Source: Streptomyces spinosisporus
GTDB taxonomy: Bacteria; Actinomycetota; Actinomycetes; Streptomycetales; Streptomycetaceae
Direction: 5' to 3'
NCBI RefSeq assembly: GCF_022698145.1
Contig: NZ_JALDAX010000013.1
Span: forward strand, 124,001 to 188,000
Length of the DNA: 64,000 nucleotides
A program made the position numbers and the translations under genes. This document shows positions 40,170 through 50,351 of the stretch, piece by piece. The notes beneath the pieces were generated by a model that was not told where the DNA came from, made no database searches, and saw nothing but the letters and a program-made list of their open reading frames with translations. The stretch's first letter is position 1, and every line of letters starts with the position of its first letter.

Positions 40170-41594
40170 CTAGCCGACCGCGCCTTCCATCTGCAGCTCG
40201 ATCAGCCGGTTGAGCTCGAGGGCGTACTCCATGGGAAGTTCCTTGGCGATCGGCTCGACGAAGCCGCGCACGATCATCGCCATCGCCTCGTCCTCGGAGA
40301 GACCGCGGCTCATCAGGTAGAAGAGCTGGTCCTCGGAGACCTTGGAGACGGTCGCCTCGTGGCCCATGGACACGTCGTCCTCGCGGACGTCGACGTACGG
40401 GTACGTGTCCGAGCGGGAGATGGTGTCGACGAGCAGCGCGTCGCACAGGACGTTCGACTTGGAGCCCGGGGCGCCCTCGCCGATCTCGATCAGACCGCGG
40501 TAGGAGGTGCGGCCGCCGCCTCGCGCCACCGACTTGGAGACGATGTTGGAGGAGGTGTTGGGCGCCATGTGGACCATCTTGGCGCCGGCGTCCTGGTGCT
40601 GGCCCTCGCCCGCGAAGGCGATGGAGAGGGTCTCGCCCTTGGCGTGCTCGCCCATCAGGTAGACGGCCGGGTACTTCATGGTCACCTTGGAGCCGATGTT
40701 GCCGTCGACCCACTCCATGGTCGCGCCCTCGTAGGCGACGGCGCGCTTGGTGACCAGGTTGTACACGTTGTTCGACCAGTTCTGGATGGTCGTGTAGCGG
40801 CAGCGGGCGTTCTTCTTGACGATGATCTCGACGACCGCGGAGTGCAGCGAGTCCGACTTGTAGATCGGCGCGGTGCAGCCCTCGACGTAGTGCACGTAGG
40901 CACCCTCGTCGACGATGATCAGGGTCCGCTCGAACTGGCCCATGTTCTCCGTGTTGATGCGGAAGTAGGCCTGCAGCGGGATCTCGACGTGCACGCCCTT
41001 CGGCACGTAGATGAAGGAGCCGCCGGACCACACGGCGCTGTTCAGCGACGCGAACTTGTTGTCGCCGACCGGGATGACCGTGCCGAAGTACTCCTTGAAG
41101 AGCTCCGGGTGCTCCTTCAGGGCCGTGTCGGTGTCCAGGAAGATGACGCCCTGCTCCTCCAGGTCCTCACGGATCTGGTGGTAGACGACCTCCGACTCGT
41201 ACTGGGCGGCGACGCCCGCGACCAGGCGCTGCTTCTCGGCCTCGGGGATGCCCAGCTTGTCGTAGGTGTTCTTGATGTCCTCGGGCAGGTCCTCCCAGGA
41301 CTCCGCCTGCTTCTCCGTGGAGCGCACGAAGTACTTGATGTTGTCGAAGTCGATGCCCGACAGGTCCGAGCCCCAGTTCGGCATGGGCTTCTTGTCGAAG
41401 AGGCGCAGGCCCTTGAGGCGGAGCTTGGTCATCCACTCCGGCTCGTTCTTCTTCGCGGAGATGTCCCGGACGACGTCCTCGTTGATGCCGCGCTTGGCAG
41501 AGGCACCGGCCTCGTCGGAGTCGGCCCAGCCGTATTCGTACTTACCCAGGCCTTCGAGCTCGGGGTGGGCAGTCTCCTCGATGGGGAGAGTCAT
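40170..41594 (-). CDS. sufB: SufB scaffold subunit
   Basis: A 474-residue Fe-S scaffold. The N-terminal KNEPEWMTKLRLKGLRLFDKKPMPNWG, the core FIYVPKGVHVEIPLQAYFRIN and VEGCTAPIYKSDSLHSAVVEI, and the C-terminal SEDQLFYLMSRGLSEDEAMAMIVRGFVEPI are all typical. No intein interrupts it. Its start overlaps the sufR stop (ATGA), so the operon is read from the sufR promoter. Confidence 0.96.
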   Translation of the reverse strand: MTLPIEETAHPELEGLGKYEYGWADSDEAGASAKRGINEDVVRDISAKKNEPEWMTKLRLKGLRLFDKKPMPNWGSDLSGIDFDNIKYFVRSTEKQAESWEDLPEDIKNTYDKLGIPEAEKQRLVAGVAAQYESEVVYHQIREDLEEQGVIFLDTDTALKEHPELFKEYFGTVIPVGDNKFASLNSAVWSGGSFIYVPKGVHVEIPLQAYFRINTENMGQFERTLIIVDEGAYVHYVEGCTAPIYKSDSLHSAVVEIIVKKNARCRYTTIQNWSNNVYNLVTKRAVAYEGATMEWVDGNIGSKVTMKYPAVYLMGEHAKGETLSIAFAGEGQHQDAGAKMVHMAPNTSSNIVSKSVARGGGRTSYRGLIEIGEGAPGSKSNVLCDALLVDTISRSDTYPYVDVREDDVSMGHEATVSKVSEDQLFYLMSRGLSEDEAMAMIVRGFVEPIAKELPMEYALELNRLIELQMEGAVG

Positions 41595-42337
41595 GCGGGG
41601 TTCCTCCCGGCCGTGCTTGCGGATGCGTTGTCAGTGGTCTGTGGGGAAATCTTGGGGATGAACGTCGTGCAGACGCCGTCACCGTGCGCGATGGTCGCCA
41701 GTCGCTGGACGTGCGTTCCGAGCAGCTGGGAGAAGATCTCGGTCTCCGCCTCGCAGAGCTGCGGGAACTCTTCCGCGACATGGGCGACGGGGCAGTGGTG
41801 CTGGCACAGCTGCTCGCCGACCGGTGCGCTGCGCGCCGTAGCAGCGTACCCGTCCGCGCTCAGCGCCCTGGCCAGGGCTTCGGTGCGCTCCTCAGGGGCG
41901 GCGGCCTCGATCGCCTTGCGGTAGGCGGCGGCCTGCTCGGCGATCCGTGCGCGCGCGAAGGCGACGACCGCCTCGTCCCCGCCGAAGCGCTCCCTGATCC
42001 AGCGCAGGGCGTCCGCGGCGAGCTTGTCGTACGACTGGTCGAAGGCGTCGCGGCCGCAGTCGGTGAGCGCGAAGACCTTGGCCGGGCGGCCTCGGCCGCG
42101 GGCTCCGTAGACCCGCTGCTCACGGGGGGCCACGACGTCGTCGGCGACCAGTGCGTCCAGGTGCCTGCGGACGGCGGCCTGGGTCAGGCTCAGCCGGCCG
42201 GCCAGCTCGGCGACGGTCGAGGGGCCGTGGTCCAGGATGGATCGCGCGACGCGGTTGCGGGTGGACCGCTCACCGGTCGCGTGCTCCTCCTGGTGGACCC
42301 CTGCCGGGGTCTCCAGAGCCTCGCCGACGTTTTTCAC
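41591..42337 (-). CDS. sufR: SufR Fe-S-sensing repressor
   Basis: A 248-residue regulator. The DeoR/ArsR-like HTH (about 28-75) reads SILDHGPSTVAELAGRLSLTQAAVRRHLDALV. The cluster-binding motif is CQHHCPVAHVAEEFPQLCEAE with three cysteines near residues 180-200. Holo-SufR represses the suf operon and itself. GTG at 42337 is chosen; no Shine-Dalgarno is suitably placed and promoter boxes lie just upstream, so translation is probably leaderless. Confidence 0.92.
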   Translation of the reverse strand: MKNVGEALETPAGVHQEEHATGERSTRNRVARSILDHGPSTVAELAGRLSLTQAAVRRHLDALVADDVVAPREQRVYGARGRGRPAKVFALTDCGRDAFDQSYDKLAADALRWIRERFGGDEAVVAFARARIAEQAAAYRKAIEAAAPEERTEALARALSADGYAATARSAPVGEQLCQHHCPVAHVAEEFPQLCEAETEIFSQLLGTHVQRLATIAHGDGVCTTFIPKISPQTTDNASASTAGRNPA

Positions 42338-42373
42338 AACGCCATTGTTGCGTAATTCCTCAGGACCGGGCAA
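42337..42373 (-). promoter_or_regulatory. sufR-suf promoter with CAAC-N6-GTTG operator
   Basis: CAAC-GCCATT-GTTG (42337-42350) is a perfect match to the inverted repeat CAAC-N6-GTTG known for SufR. On the minus strand TTGCCC (42373-42368), 18 bases, then AACAAT (42349-42344) make a promoter whose -10 box lies inside the operator and ends 6 bases before the GTG start. Bound SufR would exclude polymerase. Confidence 0.65.
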
Positions 42374-42409
42374 GCGGCGTCGGCGCCGCTGGACGGTGCC
42401 CTGCGTCAC

Positions 42410-42423
42410 TTAGGTCTACCTAA
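42410..42423. promoter_or_regulatory. TTAGGT-N2-ACCTAA inverted repeat
   Basis: TTAGGTCTACCTAA has perfect 6-bp arms. It sits 73 bases upstream of the sufR start and 95 bases before the divergent ABC gene. The arms equal those of DtxR/IdeR-type iron boxes, but the spacing is shorter than the 19-bp consensus. Function unassigned. Confidence 0.3.
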
Positions 42424-42504
42424 TCCGACCTGCGGAAACGATCTTTGTCTGTGTGCACCGGTGGAGATCCTGCACCCGGCCGTCGGGGCCCTGGACGCCG
42501 TACC

Positions 42505-42510
42505 TAGACT
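42505..42510 (+). promoter_or_regulatory. -10 box of a leaderless promoter
   Basis: TAGACT ends 7 bases before the ATG of the ABC ATPase gene, and no ribosome-binding site is present. No convincing -35 hexamer is visible. Confidence 0.45.
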
Positions 42511-42517
42511 CGGGCCC

Positions 42518-43441
42518 ATGCGAAGTGAGCCCGTGGTCCAGGTTCAGGCCCTGGTGAAGCGGTACGGCACGAAAACCGCTGTCGACGGCCTCGACCTGGT
42601 GGCCGGGGCGGGTGTGACCGCCGTACTCGGTCCGAACGGCGCGGGCAAGACGAGCACGGTGGAGATCTGCGAGGGATACCGTCGGCCGGACTCCGGCACG
42701 GTGCGTGTGCTGGGCCTCGACCCGGTGCGCGAGGCCCGCCGGCTCCACCCCCGCATCGGTGTGATGCTGCAGTCGGGCGGCGTGTACTCGGGCGCCCGGG
42801 CGGACGAGATGCTGCGGCACGTGGCGAAGCTGCACGCGAACCCGCTGGACGTCGACGCCCTGATCGAGCGGCTGGGGCTCGGCTCCTGCGGCCGCACGGC
42901 CTACCGCCGGCTCTCCGGCGGCCAGCAGCAGCGCCTGGCGCTCGCGATGGCGGTCGTGGGCCGCCCCGAGCTGGCGTTCCTGGACGAGCCGACCGCGGGC
43001 CTCGACCCGCAGGCCCGCCACGCGACCTGGGACCTGGTGCGCGACCTGCGCGCCGACGGCGTCTCGGTCATCCTCACCACGCACTACATGGACGAGGCCG
43101 AGCAGCTCGCCGACGACGTCGCGATCCTCGACGCCGGCCGGGTCATCGCCCAGGGCTCCCCGGAGGACCTGTGCCGCGGTGGCGCCGAGAACACCCTGCG
43201 CTTCCTCGGCCGCCCCGGCCTGGACGTCGGCTCGCTCCTCAAGGCGCTTCCCGCGGACTGCAGCGCGGCCGAGCTGACGCCGGGTTCCTACCGGGTCAAC
43301 GGCAAGGTCGACCCCCAGCTGCTGGCGACGGTGGCGTCCTGGTGCGCGCAGCACGGTGTGATGCCGGACCGCATCTCGGTCGAACGGCACACCTTGGAGG
43401 ATGTCTTCTTGGAGCTCACGGGCAAGGAGTTGCGCTCATGA
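42518..43441 (+). CDS. ABC-2-type exporter ATPase
   Basis: A 307-residue ATPase. Walker A GPNGAGKTST, signature LSGGQQQRLALAMAV, Walker B LAFLDEPTAGLDP and the H-loop TTHYMDEAEQLAD are intact. A C-terminal extension (about 235-307) is of the DrrA/CcmA type. It overlaps the permease gene by ATGA. The position between sufR and ctaA is common in Streptomyces; the substrate is unknown. Confidence 0.9.
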   Translation: MRSEPVVQVQALVKRYGTKTAVDGLDLVAGAGVTAVLGPNGAGKTSTVEICEGYRRPDSGTVRVLGLDPVREARRLHPRIGVMLQSGGVYSGARADEMLRHVAKLHANPLDVDALIERLGLGSCGRTAYRRLSGGQQQRLALAMAVVGRPELAFLDEPTAGLDPQARHATWDLVRDLRADGVSVILTTHYMDEAEQLADDVAILDAGRVIAQGSPEDLCRGGAENTLRFLGRPGLDVGSLLKALPADCSAAELTPGSYRVNGKVDPQLLATVASWCAQHGVMPDRISVERHTLEDVFLELTGKELRS

Positions 43442-44211
43442 CGACGGCCACCGGCACCTATACGCCGAAGCCGGGGGCCGCGCCGCTGCCCCGCATGATC
43501 GGCGCCCAGGCGGCGCTCGAGACGCGGATGCTGCTGCGCAACGGCGAGCAGCTGCTGCTCACGGTTGTGATCCCGACGCTGCTGCTGGTGCTGTTCAGCT
43601 CGGTGGACATCGTCGACACCGGCGCGGGCAGGTCCGTCGACTTCCTCGCCCCCGGCATCCTGGCGCTCGCGGTGATGTCCACGGCGTTCACCGGCCAGGC
43701 CATCGCGACGGGCTTCGAGCGCCGCTACGGCGTCCTCAAGCGCCTCGCCTCCTCGCCACTCCCCCGCTGGGGCCTGATGACCGCGAAGACGGCGTCGGTG
43801 CTGGTCACCGAGGTCCTTCAGGTGATCCTGCTGACGGTGATCGCCTTCGCGCTCGGCTGGTCGCCGCACGGCAACCCCGGCGCCGTTCTGCTCCTGCTGG
43901 TCCTCGGGACGGCCGCGTTCTCCGGCCTCGGTCTGCTGATGGCCGGCACGCTGAAGGCGGAGGCGACCCTGGCCGCCGCGAACCTGGTCTTCCTGCTGCT
44001 GCTCGTGGGCGGCGGGGTGATCGTGCCGATGGACAAGTTCCCGCAGGGCGCCCAGGACGTGCTCGGCCTGCTGCCCATCTCGGCCCTCTCCGACGGCCTG
44101 CGCGACGTGCTCCAGCACGGCGCCGCCGTGCCCTGGGGCGACCTGGGCATCCTGGGCGTGTGGGCGGTCGTGGGGCTGGCGGCCGCGGGGACGTTCTTCC
44201 GCTGGGAGTAG
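43438..44211 (+). CDS. ABC-2-type exporter permease
   Basis: A 257-residue membrane protein of the ABC-2 family with six helices. ETRMLLRNGEQLLLTVVIPTLLLVLF is the first, and the loop FERRYGVLKRLASSPLPRWGLMTAK is the cytoplasmic coupling segment of the family. LLPISALSDGLRDVLQHG near the end is also typical. The stop lies in a 10-bp tandem duplication. Confidence 0.9.
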   Translation: MTTATGTYTPKPGAAPLPRMIGAQAALETRMLLRNGEQLLLTVVIPTLLLVLFSSVDIVDTGAGRSVDFLAPGILALAVMSTAFTGQAIATGFERRYGVLKRLASSPLPRWGLMTAKTASVLVTEVLQVILLTVIAFALGWSPHGNPGAVLLLLVLGTAAFSGLGLLMAGTLKAEATLAAANLVFLLLLVGGGVIVPMDKFPQGAQDVLGLLPISALSDGLRDVLQHGAAVPWGDLGILGVWAVVGLAAAGTFFRWE

Positions 44212-44220
44212 CTGGGAGCA
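44201..44220. repeat. 10-bp tandem duplication across the permease stop codon
   Basis: GCTGGGAGTA and GCTGGGAGCA are adjacent and match in nine of ten positions; the TAG stop (44209-44211) spans their junction. Short enough to be chance alone, but it fits the pattern at other gene ends here. Confidence 0.5.
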
Positions 44221-44240
44221 GGGGACGTCATGGACCCTCG

Positions 44241-44270
44241 TGAACGAGTGCACAAGCGGCCGCCTACGAT
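44241..44270 (+). promoter_or_regulatory. Leaderless promoter of ctaA
   Basis: TGAACG (44241-44246), an 18-base spacer and TACGAT (44265-44270) resemble a vegetative promoter. The -10 box ends 7 bases before the GTG start, so the message probably begins at the start codon. Confidence 0.5.
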
Positions 44271-44277
44271 GGGGCGC

Positions 44278-45279
44278 GTGCCAAACGTGACCCGCGCCGA
44301 CGCCGTGGCGGCCCTGCGCAACCCGCTCTCCTTCATCGCCGAACGCTGGACCCCGACACCCCGGACGGTCCAGCGGGCGGCTCTCTCCGCACTCGTCATG
44401 TCGGTGGTCATCGTCGTCACCGGCGGTGCGGTGCGCCTGACCGGCTCCGGTCTGGGCTGCCCGACCTGGCCCAAGTGCACGGACGACTCCCTGACCGCCA
44501 CCAGCGCGATGGGCTTCCACGGGGCGATCGAGTTCGGCAACCGCATGCTGACGTACGTGCTGTGCGCGGCCGTCGGCTGGGCGATCATCGCCGCCCGCTC
44601 CCAGAAGCCGTTCCGGCGCGGTCTGACCCGGCTGGGCTGGGCGCAGTTCTGGATCGTGATGGGCAACGCGGTGCTCGGCGGCATCGTGGTCCTCGTCGGC
44701 CTCAACCCGTACACGGTCGCGGCGCACTTCCTGCTCTCCTCGGCCCTGATCGCGGTCGCGGCGCTCATGTGGCAGCGCACCCGCGAGGGCGACGCCGCGC
44801 CCCGGCCGCTGGTCGGAAAGCCGGTGCAGCAGCTGGTGTGGTTCCTCGTCCTCGCCTCGGTGCTGCTGATCGCGGTGGGCACGGTGGTGACCGGCGCCGG
44901 ACCGCACGCGGGTGACTCCAAGGAGGTCGACCGGATCCCGATCGACTGGGAGACGGTCGCCAAGCTGCACGCCGTGCTCGCCTGGATCGTGGTCACCCTC
45001 ACCTTCGCCCTGTGGTTCATCCTCAAGGCGGTCGACGCCCCCAAGGGCCCGCTCGCCCGCACCCGTGAACTGTTCCTGGTCCTGCTCGCCCAGGGCGTCA
45101 TCGGCTACGTCCAGTACTTCACGCACCTGCCCGAACTCCTCGTCGGCCTGCACATGCTCGGCTCGGCACTGATCTGGATCTGGGTCCTGCGAGTGCTGTT
45201 CTCGCTGCGCGAGCGGCCGCCGGCGGTGGCGGACCTGCCGGGTCCCTCGGCCGAGGTGACGGTCGGCACGCGCGCGTAG
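44278..45279 (+). CDS. ctaA: Heme A synthase
   Basis: A 333-residue membrane protein with eight helices. TGGAVRLTGSGLGCPTWPKC carries the conserved disulfide cysteines in the first loop. Heme-ligating histidines lie in FHGAIEFGNRM, AHFLLSSALI, KLHAVLAWIVV and GLHMLGSALIW. It oxidises the heme O methyl group to give heme A for cytochrome aa3. GTG at 44278 is preferred over ATG at 44269 because of the promoter position. ctaB, the preceding step, lies 1.6 kb away on the other strand. Confidence 0.93.
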   Translation: MPNVTRADAVAALRNPLSFIAERWTPTPRTVQRAALSALVMSVVIVVTGGAVRLTGSGLGCPTWPKCTDDSLTATSAMGFHGAIEFGNRMLTYVLCAAVGWAIIAARSQKPFRRGLTRLGWAQFWIVMGNAVLGGIVVLVGLNPYTVAAHFLLSSALIAVAALMWQRTREGDAAPRPLVGKPVQQLVWFLVLASVLLIAVGTVVTGAGPHAGDSKEVDRIPIDWETVAKLHAVLAWIVVTLTFALWFILKAVDAPKGPLARTRELFLVLLAQGVIGYVQYFTHLPELLVGLHMLGSALIWIWVLRVLFSLRERPPAVADLPGPSAEVTVGTRA

Positions 45280-45319
45280 AGCCGCTTCCCGTACGGCCTC
45301 GTGCAGCTCGGCGTACGGC

Positions 45320-46459
45320 TCACTCCAGCCCGTACACCCGGCGCGCGTTCCCCGCCGCCACCAGCCCCGCCACCCGCTGCGCGTCCGCGAGCGACCACGC
45401 CCCGTCGGAGACCCAGCCGCCCAGCACCCGGCCGAGGGCCTCGCGGAACAACCGAGCGCCGACCACGTGCAGTTCGGGCAGTCCGTGCGCTCCGCTGGAG
45501 AAGAGGATCTTGCCGAAGGGGGCGAGCTCCAGGATCTCCGCGAGGACCGTCGCCGCGCGGGCGCCGGTGCGCACCAGCGCCGCGCCCGAGTCGGCGTAGA
45601 CGTGCGGGAAGACGCCGGCGAGATGGGCGGCGTGGCGGTGGTACGGATAGCCGTGCAGCAGGATCAGGTCGGTGCCCAGGCCCGCCGTCGCGCGGACGAA
45701 GTCCGTCAGCAGCACCGGGTCCGTGCGGTCGATGCGCTGGCCCGGTTCGCCGAGCCCCGCGTGCAGTTGGAGGGGCAGGCCCGAGGCGACCGCGATCCAC
45801 AGCAGGTGCCGCAGCAACACGGGATCGCTGAGCTCCCCGCCCACCCGGCGGCCGCCCAGCCAGCGGGCCGCGGCGCCCCGCACCTCACCGGGCCCCGGAG
45901 GCTCGGGCGCGAGCGCGAGACCGTGCCGTACGCCCGCGACGGACGTGAAGGCCACGGCGTTCCCGGCGGCGCCGTGCACCGATTCGGCGAGGTTGGCGAG
46001 GAAGGACTCGACGGTGCCGGAGGTGTCGGCGACCTGTTCGGCGAGCAGTTCCAGACGGACGATCTCGCGGGCCTCGGCGTCACTCGCGGAGGCCATCTCC
46101 GAGGGACCGGTCAGATCGCCGGGCAGCCCCGTGTCGACCAGGTACGTCGTGATGCCGCTGCCCCGCAGCAGTCTGCGGCCCGCCTCCGGTACGCCGAGCT
46201 CACGGCGCCGGGCGAGATAGCGGGCGGGGGCGCAGTGCGGTTCCAGGCCGAGCAGCGGCGGGCACCAGCGCCGTACCGCGAAGCCCGTCTGGGTGTCGAA
46301 GAGGGTCGTGCCGGGTGCCGGCGGGCCCTCCGTGCGGGCCAGCTGGGCCTCGAAGGTGCCGAGGCCCAGCTCCGTCCTCAGTACGCCGTGGCAGTACTGG
46401 TCCACGAGGGACGGCGTTTCGATCATCCGGACTCCCGCGCAGTGGACCAGTGCTCTCAC
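45320..46459 (-). CDS. Amidohydrolase-family protein
   Basis: A 379-residue protein with amidohydrolase (TIM-barrel) features: LVDQYCHGVL near the start in place of an HxH, GLPLQLHAGLG, LILLHGYPYHRHAAHLAGVFPHVYADSG and GKILFSSGAHGLPEL. The pattern is of the Amidohydro_2 type, with the first metal motif altered (only one His), so activity is uncertain. GTG at 46459 (VRALVHCAGVRMIETPS) has AGGA upstream; ATG at 46426 is the alternative. Confidence 0.8.
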   Translation of the reverse strand: MRALVHCAGVRMIETPSLVDQYCHGVLRTELGLGTFEAQLARTEGPPAPGTTLFDTQTGFAVRRWCPPLLGLEPHCAPARYLARRRELGVPEAGRRLLRGSGITTYLVDTGLPGDLTGPSEMASASDAEAREIVRLELLAEQVADTSGTVESFLANLAESVHGAAGNAVAFTSVAGVRHGLALAPEPPGPGEVRGAAARWLGGRRVGGELSDPVLLRHLLWIAVASGLPLQLHAGLGEPGQRIDRTDPVLLTDFVRATAGLGTDLILLHGYPYHRHAAHLAGVFPHVYADSGAALVRTGARAATVLAEILELAPFGKILFSSGAHGLPELHVVGARLFREALGRVLGGWVSDGAWSLADAQRVAGLVAAGNARRVYGLE

Positions 46460-46482
46460 AGGTCCTAACGGGTGAACCGGCG

Positions 46483-46815
46483 TCAGGTGTTGCTCGAACC
46501 GCCCAGCTGGATCCCGGCCATGCGCTTCCACTCGTACGGGCCGGTGCGCACCTTGGCCGCGAACTCGCCGTCGAAGGACTCGTGGACGGTGATGCCGGCC
46601 TTCTCGACGGCCTTCTCGGCCAGCTCGTAGGAGGGCGCCATCAGGTCGCCCCAGCCGCCGTCCGCGCCGACGAGGACGATGCGCGCGCCGCGCTCGCCGA
46701 CGTGGGCCACCTGCCCCTCGGCCCCGCCGTGCGCCTTGGAGAAGGCGCCGATCCGCTTGGCGAGCCGCGCCACCTTGCGCTCGGCCTTCGGGTCAACCTG
46801 CTCAGTCTCTGCCAT
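46483..46815 (-). CDS. Conserved small hypothetical protein
   Basis: A 110-residue protein beginning MAETEQVDPKAERKVARLAKRIG. ARIVLVGADGGWGDLMAPSYELAEKAVEKAGITVHESFDGE suggests an alpha/beta fold. I do not recognise a family with known function. It lies between the amidohydrolase and ctaB on the same strand with gaps on both sides. Confidence 0.78.
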   Translation of the reverse strand: MAETEQVDPKAERKVARLAKRIGAFSKAHGGAEGQVAHVGERGARIVLVGADGGWGDLMAPSYELAEKAVEKAGITVHESFDGEFAAKVRTGPYEWKRMAGIQLGGSSNT

Positions 46816-46873
46816 GGCCAGGATGCTACCGACGAGTAGGACGAACGGCGACGGGCGGGGTGCGTGACCCCCG

Positions 46874-46919
46874 CCTCAGCGGGTGCTACCGCAGGACCTC
46901 AGCGGGTGCTACCGCAGGA
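46874..46919. repeat. Perfect 23-bp tandem duplication of the ctaB 3' end
   Basis: The 23 bases at 46897-46919, which include the last codons and the TAG stop of ctaB, are repeated without a mismatch at 46874-46896, immediately beyond the stop. The duplicate also carries an in-register TAG. Confidence 0.95.
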
Positions 46920-47856
46920 AGGGGTCCACCGCCACCGCCACGAACAGCAGCGACACATAGGTGATGGACCAGTGGAACAGCCGCATCTCCTTCAGCTTGC
47001 CGCCCGTCACCTCGGCCTTGGCGCGGTTCTGCAGGGCGTGCGCCTCCCACAGCCACCAGCCGCCGGCCGCCAGGGCGACCGTCGTGTAGAACCAGCCGGT
47101 GTAGCCCAGCGGCGTCAGCAGCAGGGAGACGGCGACCATCACCCAGCTGTAGATGACGATCTGCTTGGCGACCACCTTGTTGGATGCGACGACCGGCAGC
47201 ATGGGCACGCCCACGCGCGCGTAGTCCTCCTTGACCTTCATGGACAGCGGCCAGTAGTGCGGCGGCGTCCAGAAGAACATGACGAGGAAGAGGATGATCG
47301 GCGCCCACGACATGGAGTTCGTGACGGCGGACCAGCCGATCAGCACCGGCAGACAGCCCGCGATGCCGCCCCACACGATGTTCTGCGACGTACGGCGCTT
47401 GAGGATCATCGTGTAGACGACGACGTAGAAGAGGAGCGCTCCGAGGGACAGCCAGGCCGACAGCCAGTTGACGGCGAGGCCGAACAGCAGCGTCGAGACC
47501 ACGGCGAGCGTGATGCCGAAGGCGAGGCACTCGCGCGGGCTGACCATGCCGGTGACCAGCGGGCGCTGCGCGGTGCGGTCCATCAGCGCGTCGATGTCGC
47601 GGTCGATGTACATGTTCAGCGCGTTGGCGCCGCCCGCCGACAGATAGCCGCCGACGCAGGTGAGCAGCACCAGCGTCAGGTCCGGCACGCCCTGCTGGGC
47701 GAGGAACATCACCGGGACGGTGGTGATGAGCAGCAGCTCGATGATCCGTGGCTTGGTCAGCGCCACGAACGCCTTGACACGGGCCCCGAACGGCCGGTGA
47801 CGCGGGCTCTCGCTCGCACCGATTACCCCCGCTGGACGGGATTCGACGGCCGTCAC
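46909..47856 (-). CDS. ctaB: Heme O synthase (protoheme IX farnesyltransferase)
   Basis: A 315-residue UbiA-family membrane prenyltransferase with nine helices. The first Asp-rich motif ANALNMYIDRDIDALMDRT and the second loop (KVKEDYARVGVPMLPV) bind farnesyl diphosphate and magnesium. It makes heme O for CtaA. GTG at 47856 is chosen, with AGGGG 5 bases upstream. It is divergent from the transketolase operon. Confidence 0.93.
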   Translation of the reverse strand: MTAVESRPAGVIGASESPRHRPFGARVKAFVALTKPRIIELLLITTVPVMFLAQQGVPDLTLVLLTCVGGYLSAGGANALNMYIDRDIDALMDRTAQRPLVTGMVSPRECLAFGITLAVVSTLLFGLAVNWLSAWLSLGALLFYVVVYTMILKRRTSQNIVWGGIAGCLPVLIGWSAVTNSMSWAPIILFLVMFFWTPPHYWPLSMKVKEDYARVGVPMLPVVASNKVVAKQIVIYSWVMVAVSLLLTPLGYTGWFYTTVALAAGGWWLWEAHALQNRAKAEVTGGKLKEMRLFHWSITYVSLLFVAVAVDPFLR

Positions 47857-48230
47857 GCACACCCCTACAGAGACATCCCAGCAAGCCTCACCCGTGTGAA
47901 GTCCCGGTAAAGGCTCGCGCGTACCACGCCACTTTAGACGTTGCCCATACCCCGGCCTTCGCGGGGGTGGGGTCGTGTTGGGCGGGGCCCGCCACCTGCG
48001 GCACACCGATGCGCCCGGTCGTCGTACTCGAGCTCGATTGAGCAGTCTCGCGAGCGGCTGCGTATTGAGATGCCGAACACCGATCAAGGCGGCCGGGAGG
48101 CGGATCCCCCGGAGTCCCGGCAGTCTGGAATGACTCGAAAAACTGCGCGTACTCACGGGGGTAGGCTCGACAGCGGCCGGTAGCGCCAAGTCACCGGCAT
48201 TCGACATGTGGAGAGGAGCCCTGACTCAGG
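47857..48230. other. ctaB/tkt intergenic region
   Basis: No gene is seen in these 374 bases. CCCCGGCCTTCGCGGGG (47950-47966) can form a short hairpin. TAGGCT (48162-48167) is a -10-like box for the transketolase gene without a good -35 box. GAGAGGAG (48210-48217) lies 13 bases before the tkt GTG. Confidence 0.4.
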
Positions 48231-50318
<2,088 letters not shown>

Positions 50319-50351
50319 CGCTCATATACGACACGTAGGAGATGTAATTCC

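Noticed and set aside
42410..42423. DtxR/IdeR iron box controlling the suf region
   Set aside because: Arms match but the spacer is 2 bases instead of 7, so the 19-bp consensus is not met; kept only as an unassigned palindrome.
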